From Chloroflexota bacterium (lineage in GTDB: Bacteria > Chloroflexota > Dehalococcoidia > Lucifugimonadales > JADFKI01), in NCBI GenBank assembly GCA_009838595.1, contig VXRI01000148.1:1-7471 (forward strand): a stretch of 7,471 bases of DNA. The letters run 5' to 3'. Numbering within the stretch: the stretch's first letter is position 1; every line of letters begins with the position of its first letter. Of this stretch, positions 1 to 5,964 are shown one piece after another. A model generated the notes under the pieces. It ran no database searches and was not told where the DNA came from. It saw only the letters and a program-made list of their open reading frames with translations. The position numbers and the translations under genes were made by a program.

Positions 1-24
1 GAGGTAGAGCCCGCAGTCGGCTAA
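1..24 (+). other. Upstream fragment of the panE-like frame ending in an in-frame TAA
   Basis: In the frame of the downstream ketopantoate reductase-like ORF, bases 1-21 read EVEPAVG and 22-24 are TAA, followed by NTPLLTLQTGIGSG. Family members carry a stretch like P-x-x-G-x-x-T-x-x-x-x-LQNG at this place, and the spacing fits if the stop simply replaces one residue between G and N. I therefore read the stop as sitting inside one gene. It may be a true nonsense mutation or a base error in the assembly. The rest of the N-terminal Rossmann domain lies outside the window. Confidence 0.55.
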
Positions 25-669
25 AATACGCCCCTCCTGACATTGCAGACCGGCATCGGCAGCGGCGAGCAGCTGGCACGGCGTTTCGGCGCTGACAAGG
101 CGCTGCTCGGTGCGGCATACATCGACGCGGAACGCACAGAGCCGGGCGTGTTCGCGCAAACCGGCAGCCCTCCCAGAATCGTGCTGGGCGAGGAGAGCGG
201 CGAACTGACGGTCAGGGCGCAGGCCATCGCGGATGTGCTGCGAATGGCGAACATCGAGACTGAAGTTTCGCCTAATGTGCTGACCGCGCTGTGGACTAAG
301 CTCGTCTATATCTGCGCGCTAAGCGGAATGAGTTGCATCACGCGCGCGCCATTCGCCGAAGTCTTGGATACGCCCGAAACCTACGAAATGACAATGCAAG
401 TGATGACCGAAGCGTTCGATGTGGGACGGGCGAGCGGCGTTCCGCTCGAACAGGGCTTGGTCGATGCGGTGATGGCTGGCTTTCAAGCGGAAAAAGCAGG
501 CGGGTTCGTATCTTCCATGCAGACTGACCTGATGGCGGGCAATCCGCTCGAAGTCTCGCTACTCAACGGCGCAGTAGCGCGCATCGGCGAATCGGCAGGC
601 GTACCAACACCCGCAAACGGCTTCATATCGGCCTGCCTAACCATCGCCAACAACAGGGCGCACGCATAG
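25..669 (+). CDS. 2-dehydropantoate 2-reductase-like protein (ApbA/PanE family), C-terminal part, possibly a pseudogene
   Basis: The family reduces ketopantoate to pantoate with NADPH in the cytosol for pantothenate/CoA synthesis; distant members act on other 2-keto acids. What is seen is the end of the Rossmann domain (LQTGIGSGEQ, where the family usually has LQNG) and the whole helical ApbA_C domain. That domain includes the lysine of the WTKL motif (codon 298-300, the usual catalytic Lys position) and an SSMQTDLMAGNPLEV stretch with the usual Ser and Glu, ending in VPTPANGF. The asparagine expected four residues after the Lys is Ile, so substrate may differ. The only starts in the open frame, such as TTG at 43, fall inside a core strand and have no Shine-Dalgarno sequence, so they are poor real starts. 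With the TAA at 22-24 the gene may be inactive. It shares strand and frame with the cupin gene downstream. The family call is firm; function and integrity are not. Confidence 0.8.
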   Translation, partial: NTPLLTLQTGIGSGEQLARRFGADKALLGAAYIDAERTEPGVFAQTGSPPRIVLGEESGELTVRAQAIADVLRMANIETEVSPNVLTALWTKLVYICALSGMSCITRAPFAEVLDTPETYEMTMQVMTEAFDVGRASGVPLEQGLVDAVMAGFQAEKAGGFVSSMQTDLMAGNPLEVSLLNGAVARIGESAGVPTPANGFISACLTIANNRAHA

Positions 670-681
670 AAGAAGGTTAGG

Positions 682-777
682 ATGGGAGCAATTCGCTTTA
701 CCCAATTCCCCATTGACCACAAGCCGGACTGGCAAGACGCGAAGGTCTGGGGCGAACACATGGAGTGTGGAAGATAG
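682..777 (+). CDS. Possible 31-residue small ORF ahead of the cupin gene
   Basis: ATG at 682 opens a 31-codon frame (begins MGAIRFTQFP, ends GEHMECGR) closed by TAG at 775-777, directly abutting the cupin ATG at 778. An AGAAGG stretch at 671-676 could serve as ribosome binding site with good spacing. I do not recognise the peptide. It is in frame with the cupin, so it could be a translationally coupled leader or the remnant of a longer N-terminus cut by an amber codon. The purine-rich stretch at 668-695 resembles bases 6743-6770, so the apparent ribosome binding site may be part of a repeat. Low confidence that it is translated. Confidence 0.25.
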   Translation: MGAIRFTQFPIDHKPDWQDAKVWGEHMECGR

Positions 778-1107
778 ATGGACTACTTCATTAACCCTTC
801 ACGGGTGCATCGTAGGGAACTGGCGCCTGGCGTAACACTGCGGACGATGTGGGGCGACAAAATCATGATGAGCATGGTCGAGATTGCGCCGAACGCTGTC
901 GTGCCGATGCACTCGCACCCGCACGAACAAGCGGGGGTCGTGCTACAAGGTGAGTTCGAGTTCACGATTGGCGGCGAAGTGAAGACACTCCGGCAGGGCG
1001 ATGCATATATCATCCCCGCCGGCGTAGAACACGGTGTAGTAGGCTCGGACGGCTGGTCGATGGCACTCGACATATTCAGCCCACCCCGCGAAGATTACAA
1101 GAGTTGA
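778..1107 (+). CDS. Small single-domain cupin protein
   Basis: A 109-residue protein that is essentially one cupin_2 beta-barrel. Motif 1 is HSHPHEQAGVVLQGEFEF (residues 45-62) with candidate metal ligands His45, His47 and Glu50/Gln51. Motif 2 is GDAYIIPAGVEHGV (74-87), giving His85. Such small cupins bind one divalent metal and may be dioxygenases, isomerases or sugar/ligand-binding proteins; the sequence does not say which. No signal peptide or membrane segment, so cytosolic. The start ATG directly follows the TAG of a possible 31-codon ORF in the same frame, and the ribosome binding site is weak (GGAAGA just upstream), so translation may be coupled. It lies downstream of a ketopantoate reductase-like gene and may be co-transcribed with it. 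The family call is firm and the role unknown. Confidence 0.85.
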   Translation: MDYFINPSRVHRRELAPGVTLRTMWGDKIMMSMVEIAPNAVVPMHSHPHEQAGVVLQGEFEFTIGGEVKTLRQGDAYIIPAGVEHGVVGSDGWSMALDIFSPPREDYKS

Positions 1108-1168
1108 CTTTAATCTGAACCCAAATATAAAACTACGGTACTCATCACTTGCCAGTGTTATCCAAACG

Positions 1169-1210
1169 CAACAGCCGCAGGAACGCTAGTCTGCACTCCT
1201 GCGGCTGTTG
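1169..1210. terminator. Bidirectional terminator-like hairpin between the cupin gene and sodN
   Basis: Perfect 14-bp inverted repeat: CAACAGCCGCAGGA (1169-1182) and TCCTGCGGCTGTTG (1197-1210), with a 14-nt loop. It lies between the ends of two convergent genes. Read on the minus strand it is followed by CGTTTGG, only a short T run; on the plus strand there is no T run. Most likely an intrinsic or processing-type transcript end serving both genes. Confidence 0.6.
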
Positions 1211-1239
1211 ATTGCCGTCGCTGGCGATGTGTTGGCGGT

Positions 1240-1701
1240 TTAGGTGCCGTAGCGGGCGGCAGCGTTCGGGTCGCTGTACTCGACGCCCTTGGTTCCCCAG
1301 AAGACTGCGGCAATGTCGTCCACGGCGGCGACCAGCGCCTCGGCGTTATCCATGCTCACGGTCTGCTTGCACTGACCGGCGAGCTTCAGCGCGGCGTTGA
1401 ACTTCGCCGCAATCTCGTTGGCGTCCGTGCCGGGCCAGGTATAGTCCGCCCAGAGGATACGCAGCTCGTGCTTGCAAGTCTCGGCGTGCTCTTCCTTCAC
1501 AGTGATGTAGCGCGACATCGTGTTTGCATACGATGCGTGATCGGAACCTTCCTCCAGAGCTTCGATGCGCAGGACCATCTTCTGCACGGTCTGCGCCGCA
1601 ATCTTCGCGGAGATGGGGTCGTAGATGCCACATGGAATGTCGCAGTGCGCGCTTGCGGTTCGCACCGATAATAGCCGCTCGATAGTTGACTTAACGCTCA
1701 T
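1240..1701 (-). CDS. sodN: Nickel superoxide dismutase precursor (SodN)
   Basis: Disproportionates superoxide to oxygen and hydrogen peroxide with a single Ni per subunit; the family forms hexamers of four-helix bundles. The 153-residue product carries the Ni-hook HCDIPCGIYDP. After removal of an 18-residue propeptide (ends TASA), His19 becomes the N-terminal ligand, with Cys20 and Cys24 as thiolate ligands and Tyr27 near the metal. The usual Leu at mature position 4 is Ile, a mild change. The following helices, with SRYITVKEEHAE and KHELRILWADY, match the family. Mature length would be 135, longer than the roughly 117 of Streptomyces SodN; an extension follows FWGTKG at the C-terminus. The start at 1701 is chosen because AAGGAAGG lies 5 nt upstream and because it gives a short propeptide; the open frame extends to 1980 but that part is non-coding in character. 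The divergent neighbour is its likely protease SodX. Confidence 0.96.
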   Translation of the reverse strand: MSVKSTIERLLSVRTASAHCDIPCGIYDPISAKIAAQTVQKMVLRIEALEEGSDHASYANTMSRYITVKEEHAETCKHELRILWADYTWPGTDANEIAAKFNAALKLAGQCKQTVSMDNAEALVAAVDDIAAVFWGTKGVEYSDPNAAARYGT

Positions 1702-1737
1702 TAGAACCTTCCTTTCGGTAGTCTGAAACTTATTTAG

Positions 1738-1766
1738 AAGATACAATAATCGTCCTTCCTGCGCAA
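1738..1766 (-). promoter_or_regulatory. Candidate sigma70-type promoter for sodN
   Basis: Read on the minus strand, TTGCGC (1761-1766) and TATCTT (1738-1743) are separated by 17 nt and match the -35 and -10 consensus at 3 and 4 of 6 bases. The predicted start would leave a leader of about 30 nt containing the AAGGAAGG ribosome binding site (1707-1714). Position and spacing are good, sequence match is moderate. Confidence 0.35.
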
Positions 1767-1852
1767 GTGTTTGGCATTTCGGCGCGCCTGACGAGACGAA
1801 TCCCGCCACGAAGATATATCCAAATAGGGCGCAATATGGCGAACCAAATCCA

Positions 1853-1885
1853 GCAAATTCCCTTCCCGTTTGGGCGAAGGTTTGC
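1853..1885. promoter_or_regulatory. Imperfect hairpin in the sodN-sodX divergent region
   Basis: GCAAA (1853-1857) pairs with TTTGC (1881-1885), and CCTTCCC (1861-1867) pairs with GGGCGAAGG (1872-1880) allowing a one-base bulge. The loop is about 5 nt and there is a 3-nt bulge (TTC, 1858-1860). It lies 50 nt before the sodX start and about 150 nt upstream of sodN. It could be an operator dyad or an RNA leader structure of sodX; it matches no operator I know. Confidence 0.35.
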
Positions 1886-1934
1886 ACTGAGCCGAACGCA
1901 CATATCCACCAATATGAAAGCGATTTAGCACGAT

Positions 1935-2384
1935 ATGCCATTCTCCGCTGGACCGTTAATATACCGAGTGCAAGGCGCAAGCATGACCCCCACGCTGGAA
2001 CATGGTGACTACCTGCTGGCGCGCCGCATACTTGCCGACACCGAATCGCCGCAAAGAGGCGACATCGTCGTCTTAAGCACTAACACGCCGGAGCGCAGTC
2101 AAGTGAAGCGAGTCATAGGGCTGCCACGCGAGCATATTGCCTTGACCGACGGTATGCTGTTCATCAATGGCATGCGGCTCGCAGAGCCGTACCTGCACGG
2201 TCTGCCGCCATATCTCGGATTGGACGAATCGTCATGGCGGCTCGGCGCTGAAGAGTATTTCGTGATGGGCGACAACCGCATTCACAGCTCCGACAGCCGC
2301 GCTTATGGACCAGTGCACACTGCGCAGATAGAGGCTAGAGCCGTATGCCGCGTATTCCCGCCATCGAGGTGGGGTAGGTTATAG
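1935..2384 (+). CDS. sodX: Nickel-type superoxide dismutase maturation protease (SodX), S26 signal-peptidase-like
   Basis: Predicted to remove the SodN propeptide so that His1 can bind nickel. The 149-residue protein shows the S26 serine-lysine layout: catalytic Ser16 in QGASMTPTL, Lys58 in QVKRVIGLP, and the box-E-like GDNRIHSSDSRAYG (112-125). Unlike LepB-type signal peptidases it has no N-terminal membrane anchor: only 15 residues precede the catalytic Ser motif, so it should be soluble, as expected for a protease acting on a cytosolic precursor. An in-frame TAG at 1926-1928 rules out a longer N-terminus; the ribosome binding site before ATG 1935 is weak. The divergent arrangement with sodN at 233 bp is what identifies the substrate. 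Without that neighbour it would be called only a signal-peptidase-like S26 protein. Confidence 0.9.
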   Translation: MPFSAGPLIYRVQGASMTPTLEHGDYLLARRILADTESPQRGDIVVLSTNTPERSQVKRVIGLPREHIALTDGMLFINGMRLAEPYLHGLPPYLGLDESSWRLGAEEYFVMGDNRIHSSDSRAYGPVHTAQIEARAVCRVFPPSRWGRL

Positions 2385-2420
2385 CGGCACAGGCAGATTT
2401 GCGGCTGACTAATGGCAGAG

Positions 2421-2450
2421 GAACGAACGATTCCAAGCATCGGTTCGTTC
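2421..2450. terminator. Strong hairpin downstream of sodX, probable terminator
   Basis: GAACGAAC (2421-2428) pairs perfectly with GTTCGTTC (2443-2450). After a single bulged G (2442) the stem continues GAT/ATC to 11 bp with the 7-nt loop TCCAAGC. It lies 37 nt after the sodX stop in the convergent gap before hemB. No T tract follows on the plus strand, so it may be a transcript-stabilising or bidirectional terminator structure. Confidence 0.55.
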
Positions 2451-2466
2451 AAAGGCTCTTCACCCT

Positions 2467-2505
2467 CATTCTAATCTTCCCCTGTCAAGAGGGAAGGGAC
2501 TTTGA
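2467..2505 (+). repeat. Degenerate hairpin repeat, copy 1 (convergent sodX-hemB gap)
   Basis: Begins CATTCTAATCTTCCCCT and ends AAGGGACTTTGA. The centre folds as CTTCCC (2476-2481) with GGGAAG (2491-2496). The reverse complement of 6724-6760 shares the same order of blocks (CATTCTA, TTC, CTG, AGGGA, AAGGGACTT-GA) with small gaps. Both copies lie between genes. This one also sits where hemB transcription should end. Confidence 0.5.
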
Positions 2506-2527
2506 CATGTCTGACAGCCGTGTCGCG

Positions 2528-3502
2528 CTACAACAGCCACCGCGCCGCTTCTTTGGCGTGGTAGCTGATTATCATGTCGGCACCTGCGCGTTTTATAGAT
2601 GTTAGGATTTCGAGCGTGATGCGCTGTCCATCGATCCACTCGTTCTCGGTCGCGGCTTTGACCATCGCGTATTCGCCGCTGACATTGTACGCCGCCATCG
2701 GGTAGCCGAACTCTTGCCGCGCGCGTGCTATGACATCGAGATATGACAGCGCGGGTTTGACCATTATCATATCCGCGCCTTCATCGATGTCCAGTTGTAT
2801 CTCGCGCATCGCCTCGCGCGAATTCGCCACATCCATCTGGTAGCTATGCCGATCGCCGAACTGCGGCGCGGAGTCCGCCGCCACGCGGAATGGCCCATAG
2901 AACGAAGACGCATACTTCGCGGAGTACGCCATTATGGGCAGATGCTCGAATCCCTTGCTGTCCAAGCCGCTGCGTATCGCCGCGACCTGCCCGTCCATCA
3001 TCGCGGACGGCGCGACAACATCCGCGCCCGCCTCAGCCTGAACTATCGCCATTTTCGCCAGCAGTTCCAGCGTGGCGTCGTTGTCCACTCTGCCGTTCCG
3101 GATGATGCCGCAATGCCCGTGGTCGGTGAACTCGCACACGCAGACATCCGTGAATACCAAAACATTCGGCGCGGTCTGCTTGATGACGCGGATGGCTTCT
3201 TGAATGATACCGTTCGGCTCGTAGGCTTCCGTGCCTTCGGGATCTTTGCTCGCGGGCAGTCCGAAGAGCAACACCGCGCCGATGCCTAGCGAGGCGACCT
3301 CTTCGATCTCCGCAATCAGGTTGTCGAGCGAGAGTTGGTACATGCCGGGCATCGGGTCGATTGGATTGCGAACGCCGCGTCCATGCGTTACGAATATCGG
3401 GTAGATGAAGTCGTCGATGGCAATCCGCGACTCCTGCGCAAGATTTCGCAGCATCGGCGTATCCCTCATCCGCCGCATCCTGACCTGTGGGAATCTACTC
3501 AT
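2528..3502 (-). CDS. hemB: Porphobilinogen synthase (delta-aminolevulinate dehydratase)
   Basis: Condenses two 5-aminolevulinate molecules to porphobilinogen in the cytosol, the first common step of tetrapyrrole synthesis. The 324-residue product has the normal family length. The two Schiff-base lysines are Lys196 (AYSAKYASSFYGPFR) and Lys249 (MIMVKPALSYLD). DVCVCEFTDHGHCG (119-132) supplies Cys121, Cys123 and Cys131, so this is the zinc-dependent type, not the Mg-only type with Asp/Ala at these positions. The start at 3502 overlaps the cobA-hemD stop by 4 bases (ATGA), with AAGG 4 nt upstream and a GGAGGGAG stretch further back. It is the last gene of the operon although its enzyme acts first. 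No truncation or odd residue seen. Confidence 0.97.
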   Translation of the reverse strand: MSRFPQVRMRRMRDTPMLRNLAQESRIAIDDFIYPIFVTHGRGVRNPIDPMPGMYQLSLDNLIAEIEEVASLGIGAVLLFGLPASKDPEGTEAYEPNGIIQEAIRVIKQTAPNVLVFTDVCVCEFTDHGHCGIIRNGRVDNDATLELLAKMAIVQAEAGADVVAPSAMMDGQVAAIRSGLDSKGFEHLPIMAYSAKYASSFYGPFRVAADSAPQFGDRHSYQMDVANSREAMREIQLDIDEGADMIMVKPALSYLDVIARARQEFGYPMAAYNVSGEYAMVKAATENEWIDGQRITLEILTSIKRAGADMIISYHAKEAARWLL

Positions 3503-5037
3503 TTTGCCTTGTCTCCCTCCGTAAAGTGCGACTCCACCGCAGAAACCAGCCCTGCAATGGTGTGCTCCGCAGACACGATGTCAATCGAAAAGCCCAACTC
3601 TGCGGCACGCTCCGCCGTTATTGGTCCTATGCACGCAATCGTAGCATTTTTCAGCGCGTCTGTGTTGCCGCCCATCAGCTCCACGAGGTTGGTCGCGGTG
3701 GACGAACTTGTGAATGTGGCGATGTCGATGCCGTCTGCGAGTATGTCCTGCAGCCGCTCGGTTGTGTTCTGCGGGGTGACGGTGCGATACACTGCGATGG
3801 ATTGAACATCCGCGCCGTTTTCTGCGAGACCCACCCGCAGCGTGTCGCGCGCGATTTGCGCTTGTGGCAGCAGCACGCATTTGCCTTCAACTCCCAGAGC
3901 GCCGAGTTCGTTCACGGCGACATCGGCGACGAACGACGACGGCATAAAGTCGGCGACGATTCCCCATTCGCGCAGGCGTCTTCGAGTCGCAGGACCTATT
4001 GCGGCGATGCAAACGCCGTGCAGCGCTCTCGCGTCCATGCCGAGCGCAGGCAGCCTGTCGAAGACAATGTCTACAGCGTTCGCGCTGCTGAACACCGCCC
4101 AGTCGTATCGCTGTGCGCTCGACAGAGCGTCGTCGAGTTCAGCGTAGTCTTTTATGGGCTGAATTTCTATGGTCGGCAGTTCGACGGGTATTGCGCCGCG
4201 ATGCGTGAGCATCGCGGACAGTGCGCTCGATTGCGTTCGTGTGCGTGTAATCAACACGCGCTTGCCGAACAGTGGGCGGTTGTCGAACCAGCGTATTGCC
4301 TTGCGCAGTTTCACCACATCGCCGATGACCGTTACGGCGGGCGCGCCAATTCCTGCGGCTGCCGCTTCGTCTGCAATGTTCGCCAGCGTGCCGACAAGCG
4401 TGCGCTGATACGGCTCCGTTCCCCATTGCACCAGCGCTACGGGCGTGTCGGGCGGCCGTCCGTAGTCAACCAGTACATCCGCGATAATGCGCAGGTTGCT
4501 CTGTCCCATCAGCACCGCGAGAGTATCGCTGCTCTTCGCAAGTGTTTCCCAGTCAACGGATGTGCCCGGTTTGGTCGGATCTTCGCTGCCGGTTACGACC
4601 GTGAACGACGAAGCGACTCGGCGCTGCGTTATCGGAATGCCCGCATACGCCGGCGCCGCTATCGCCGATGTGATGCCTGGTATTATTTCGAATGTCAAAC
4701 CTGCGTTGGCGAGTGCCTCCGCCTCTTCCCCACCGCGCCCAAATACAAATGGGTCGCCGCCCTTCAAGCGCACAACACGCTTACCTGCGCTTCCTAGTTC
4801 CACCAGCAGCCTGTTGATGTCTTCCTGCCGATTAATGCGCTTGCCGGGTATCTTGCCTACATCGAACATCTCGACATTCTCACGGGCGTGATCCAGCAGG
4901 CGTTTGTCCACCAGACGGTCATAGACGACGGCATCGGCGGATTGTATGAGTCGCAATCCCTTCACGCTGATAAGCTCCGGATCGCCGGGTCCCGCGCCAA
5001 CAAGCGAAACTATGCCGTCAGTCATAGCATCTTTCAT
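3499..5037 (-). CDS. cobA-hemD: Fused uroporphyrinogen-III C-methyltransferase / uroporphyrinogen-III synthase
   Basis: Two enzymes in one 512-residue chain. Residues 9-250 are the SAM-dependent methyltransferase (SUMT) that turns uroporphyrinogen III into precorrin-2: VGAGPGDPELIS (13-24), LKGGDPFVFGRGGEE (91-105), PGITSAIAAPAYAGIP (120-135) and VIGDVVKLR (237-245). Residues about 257-512 are the HemD synthase that closes and inverts hydroxymethylbilane: GKRVLITRTR, DWAVFSSANAVDIVF (312-326), CIAAIGPATRRRL. The usual THR after GIP is TQR here, a minor departure. Fusion would hand uroporphyrinogen III straight from synthase to methylase, favouring siroheme/B12-side products. The start at 5037 is supported by GGAGG a few bases upstream; a second Met at residue 5 is an alternative. 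ATGA overlaps with both hemC (upstream) and hemB (downstream) indicate tight translational coupling. Confidence 0.95.
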   Translation of the reverse strand: MKDAMTDGIVSLVGAGPGDPELISVKGLRLIQSADAVVYDRLVDKRLLDHARENVEMFDVGKIPGKRINRQEDINRLLVELGSAGKRVVRLKGGDPFVFGRGGEEAEALANAGLTFEIIPGITSAIAAPAYAGIPITQRRVASSFTVVTGSEDPTKPGTSVDWETLAKSSDTLAVLMGQSNLRIIADVLVDYGRPPDTPVALVQWGTEPYQRTLVGTLANIADEAAAAGIGAPAVTVIGDVVKLRKAIRWFDNRPLFGKRVLITRTRTQSSALSAMLTHRGAIPVELPTIEIQPIKDYAELDDALSSAQRYDWAVFSSANAVDIVFDRLPALGMDARALHGVCIAAIGPATRRRLREWGIVADFMPSSFVADVAVNELGALGVEGKCVLLPQAQIARDTLRVGLAENGADVQSIAVYRTVTPQNTTERLQDILADGIDIATFTSSSTATNLVELMGGNTDALKNATIACIGPITAERAAELGFSIDIVSAEHTIAGLVSAVESHFTEGDKAK

Positions 5038-5957
5038 AGCGCCTCCAGAATTCGTGCCGCACCGCCTTCAAGCAGTGTCTCCGCGACCGATTGCCCCGCT
5101 GCGATTGGGGCGTTAACTGAGTGCGATTCCGATACTCGTACGATTTCGCTGCCGTCGGGCTTGGCAACCATCGCCAAGATTTGTAAACTGCCGGCGGCGG
5201 CGATTTCAGCGTATGCCGCTGTGGGCAGCGTGCAGCCTCCGCCCATGGTTTCGAGGAATGCACGCTCCGCTCGAACCGCCGCGCTCGTCGGCGCGTGGTC
5301 TATCGCTTGCACACAGTCTAGCAGTTCGCCGTCAGACTCGCGCACTTGCACCGCAAGCGCGCCTTGTCCCACATCCGGCACGCATACATCAGGCGGCAGG
5401 TATGCGCTGATTTCAGACTGCCGGCCAAGCCTTGCGATGCCCGCCGCGGCGAGAATTGCACCGTCGTAGCCCTCGCTGTTCGCCTTGCTCAGGCGCGTGT
5501 CCACATTGCCCCTGATTGGCAACACTTCCAAGTCCGGTCGCGCCGCCTTAATCTGTGCGGTTCGTCGTGGGCTGCTCGTTCCAAGTCTCGCGCCTGCCGG
5601 CAATTCGTCAAGTGATGCGTTCCAGCGGTTCACCAGCACATCGCGGGCGTCCTCGCGCACGGTGAACGCGGCAATCGCGAGTCCGGATGGCGTGGTCGCT
5701 GGCATGTCTTTTGCGCTGTGCACGGCAATGTCAATTTCGCCGTTGAGCAGCGCGAACTCGATTTCTTTGACGAACATGCCGCGCTCCATGCTCAGCAGCG
5801 GCGCGGCTTTGTTCCTGTCGCCGCGCGTGGACTGCGGCACGAGGTCGATTTGCAGCAATGGGTGGGCTTGTAGCAACAGGCGCACGACTTCGTTGGTCTG
5901 CGCCAGGGAGAGAGAACTCGACCGCGAGCCGATGACGACCCGTCTTTCGACAGCCAC
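5034..5957 (-). CDS. hemC: Hydroxymethylbilane synthase (porphobilinogen deaminase)
   Basis: Polymerises four porphobilinogen units to hydroxymethylbilane, using a dipyrromethane cofactor covalently bound to a cysteine. The 307-residue product is full length. IGSRSSSLSLAQ (9-20) is the N-terminal phosphate/substrate-binding strand; HSAKDMP (80-86) carries the catalytic Asp84; LGTSSPRRTAQ and IRGNVDTRL follow; GGGCTLPTAAYAE (239-251) holds the cofactor Cys242. The usual HSMKD/HSLKD is HSAKD here, a mild change. The start is GTG (5955-5957) with AGAGGA just upstream, overlapping the end of sirC; the sirC stop is only 7 nt before it. The stop overlaps the cobA-hemD ATG (ATGA). Its product feeds directly into the HemD half of the next protein. 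Confidence 0.97.
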   Translation of the reverse strand: MAVERRVVIGSRSSSLSLAQTNEVVRLLLQAHPLLQIDLVPQSTRGDRNKAAPLLSMERGMFVKEIEFALLNGEIDIAVHSAKDMPATTPSGLAIAAFTVREDARDVLVNRWNASLDELPAGARLGTSSPRRTAQIKAARPDLEVLPIRGNVDTRLSKANSEGYDGAILAAAGIARLGRQSEISAYLPPDVCVPDVGQGALAVQVRESDGELLDCVQAIDHAPTSAAVRAERAFLETMGGGCTLPTAAYAEIAAAGSLQILAMVAKPDGSEIVRVSESHSVNAPIAAGQSVAETLLEGGAARILEAL

Positions 5958-5964
5958 TTGTCCT

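Noticed and set aside
667..777. TAG recoding (readthrough) linking the panE-like ORF, the small ORF and the cupin
   Set aside because: The panE-like protein ends at a natural position for its family, TAG is used as a normal stop for hemC-adjacent sirC, sodX and hemB, and no recoding signal is seen.
1901..1916. CATAT-N6-ATATG dyad 18 nt before the sodX start, as an operator
   Set aside because: Arms of only 5 AT-rich bases; expected by chance and matching no operator I can name.
1702..1980. N-terminal extension of sodN to 1980 (a longer open frame giving 246 residues)
   Set aside because: The extension is low-quality sequence that overlaps the sodX start on the other strand; the Met at 1701 has an excellent AAGGAAGG ribosome binding site and gives the short propeptide expected for SodN.
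2504..2511. GACATGTC palindrome
   Set aside because: An 8-bp palindrome is common by chance and nothing else supports a site.
2795..3289. Plus-strand open frame opposite hemB
   Set aside because: Arg/His-rich shadow of hemB with no family match.
3487..4797. Long plus-strand open frame (436 codons) opposite cobA-hemD
   Set aside because: It is antisense to a clearly conserved gene, has no recognisable domain, and its composition (many Arg/Cys/His) is that of a shadow frame in GC-rich DNA.
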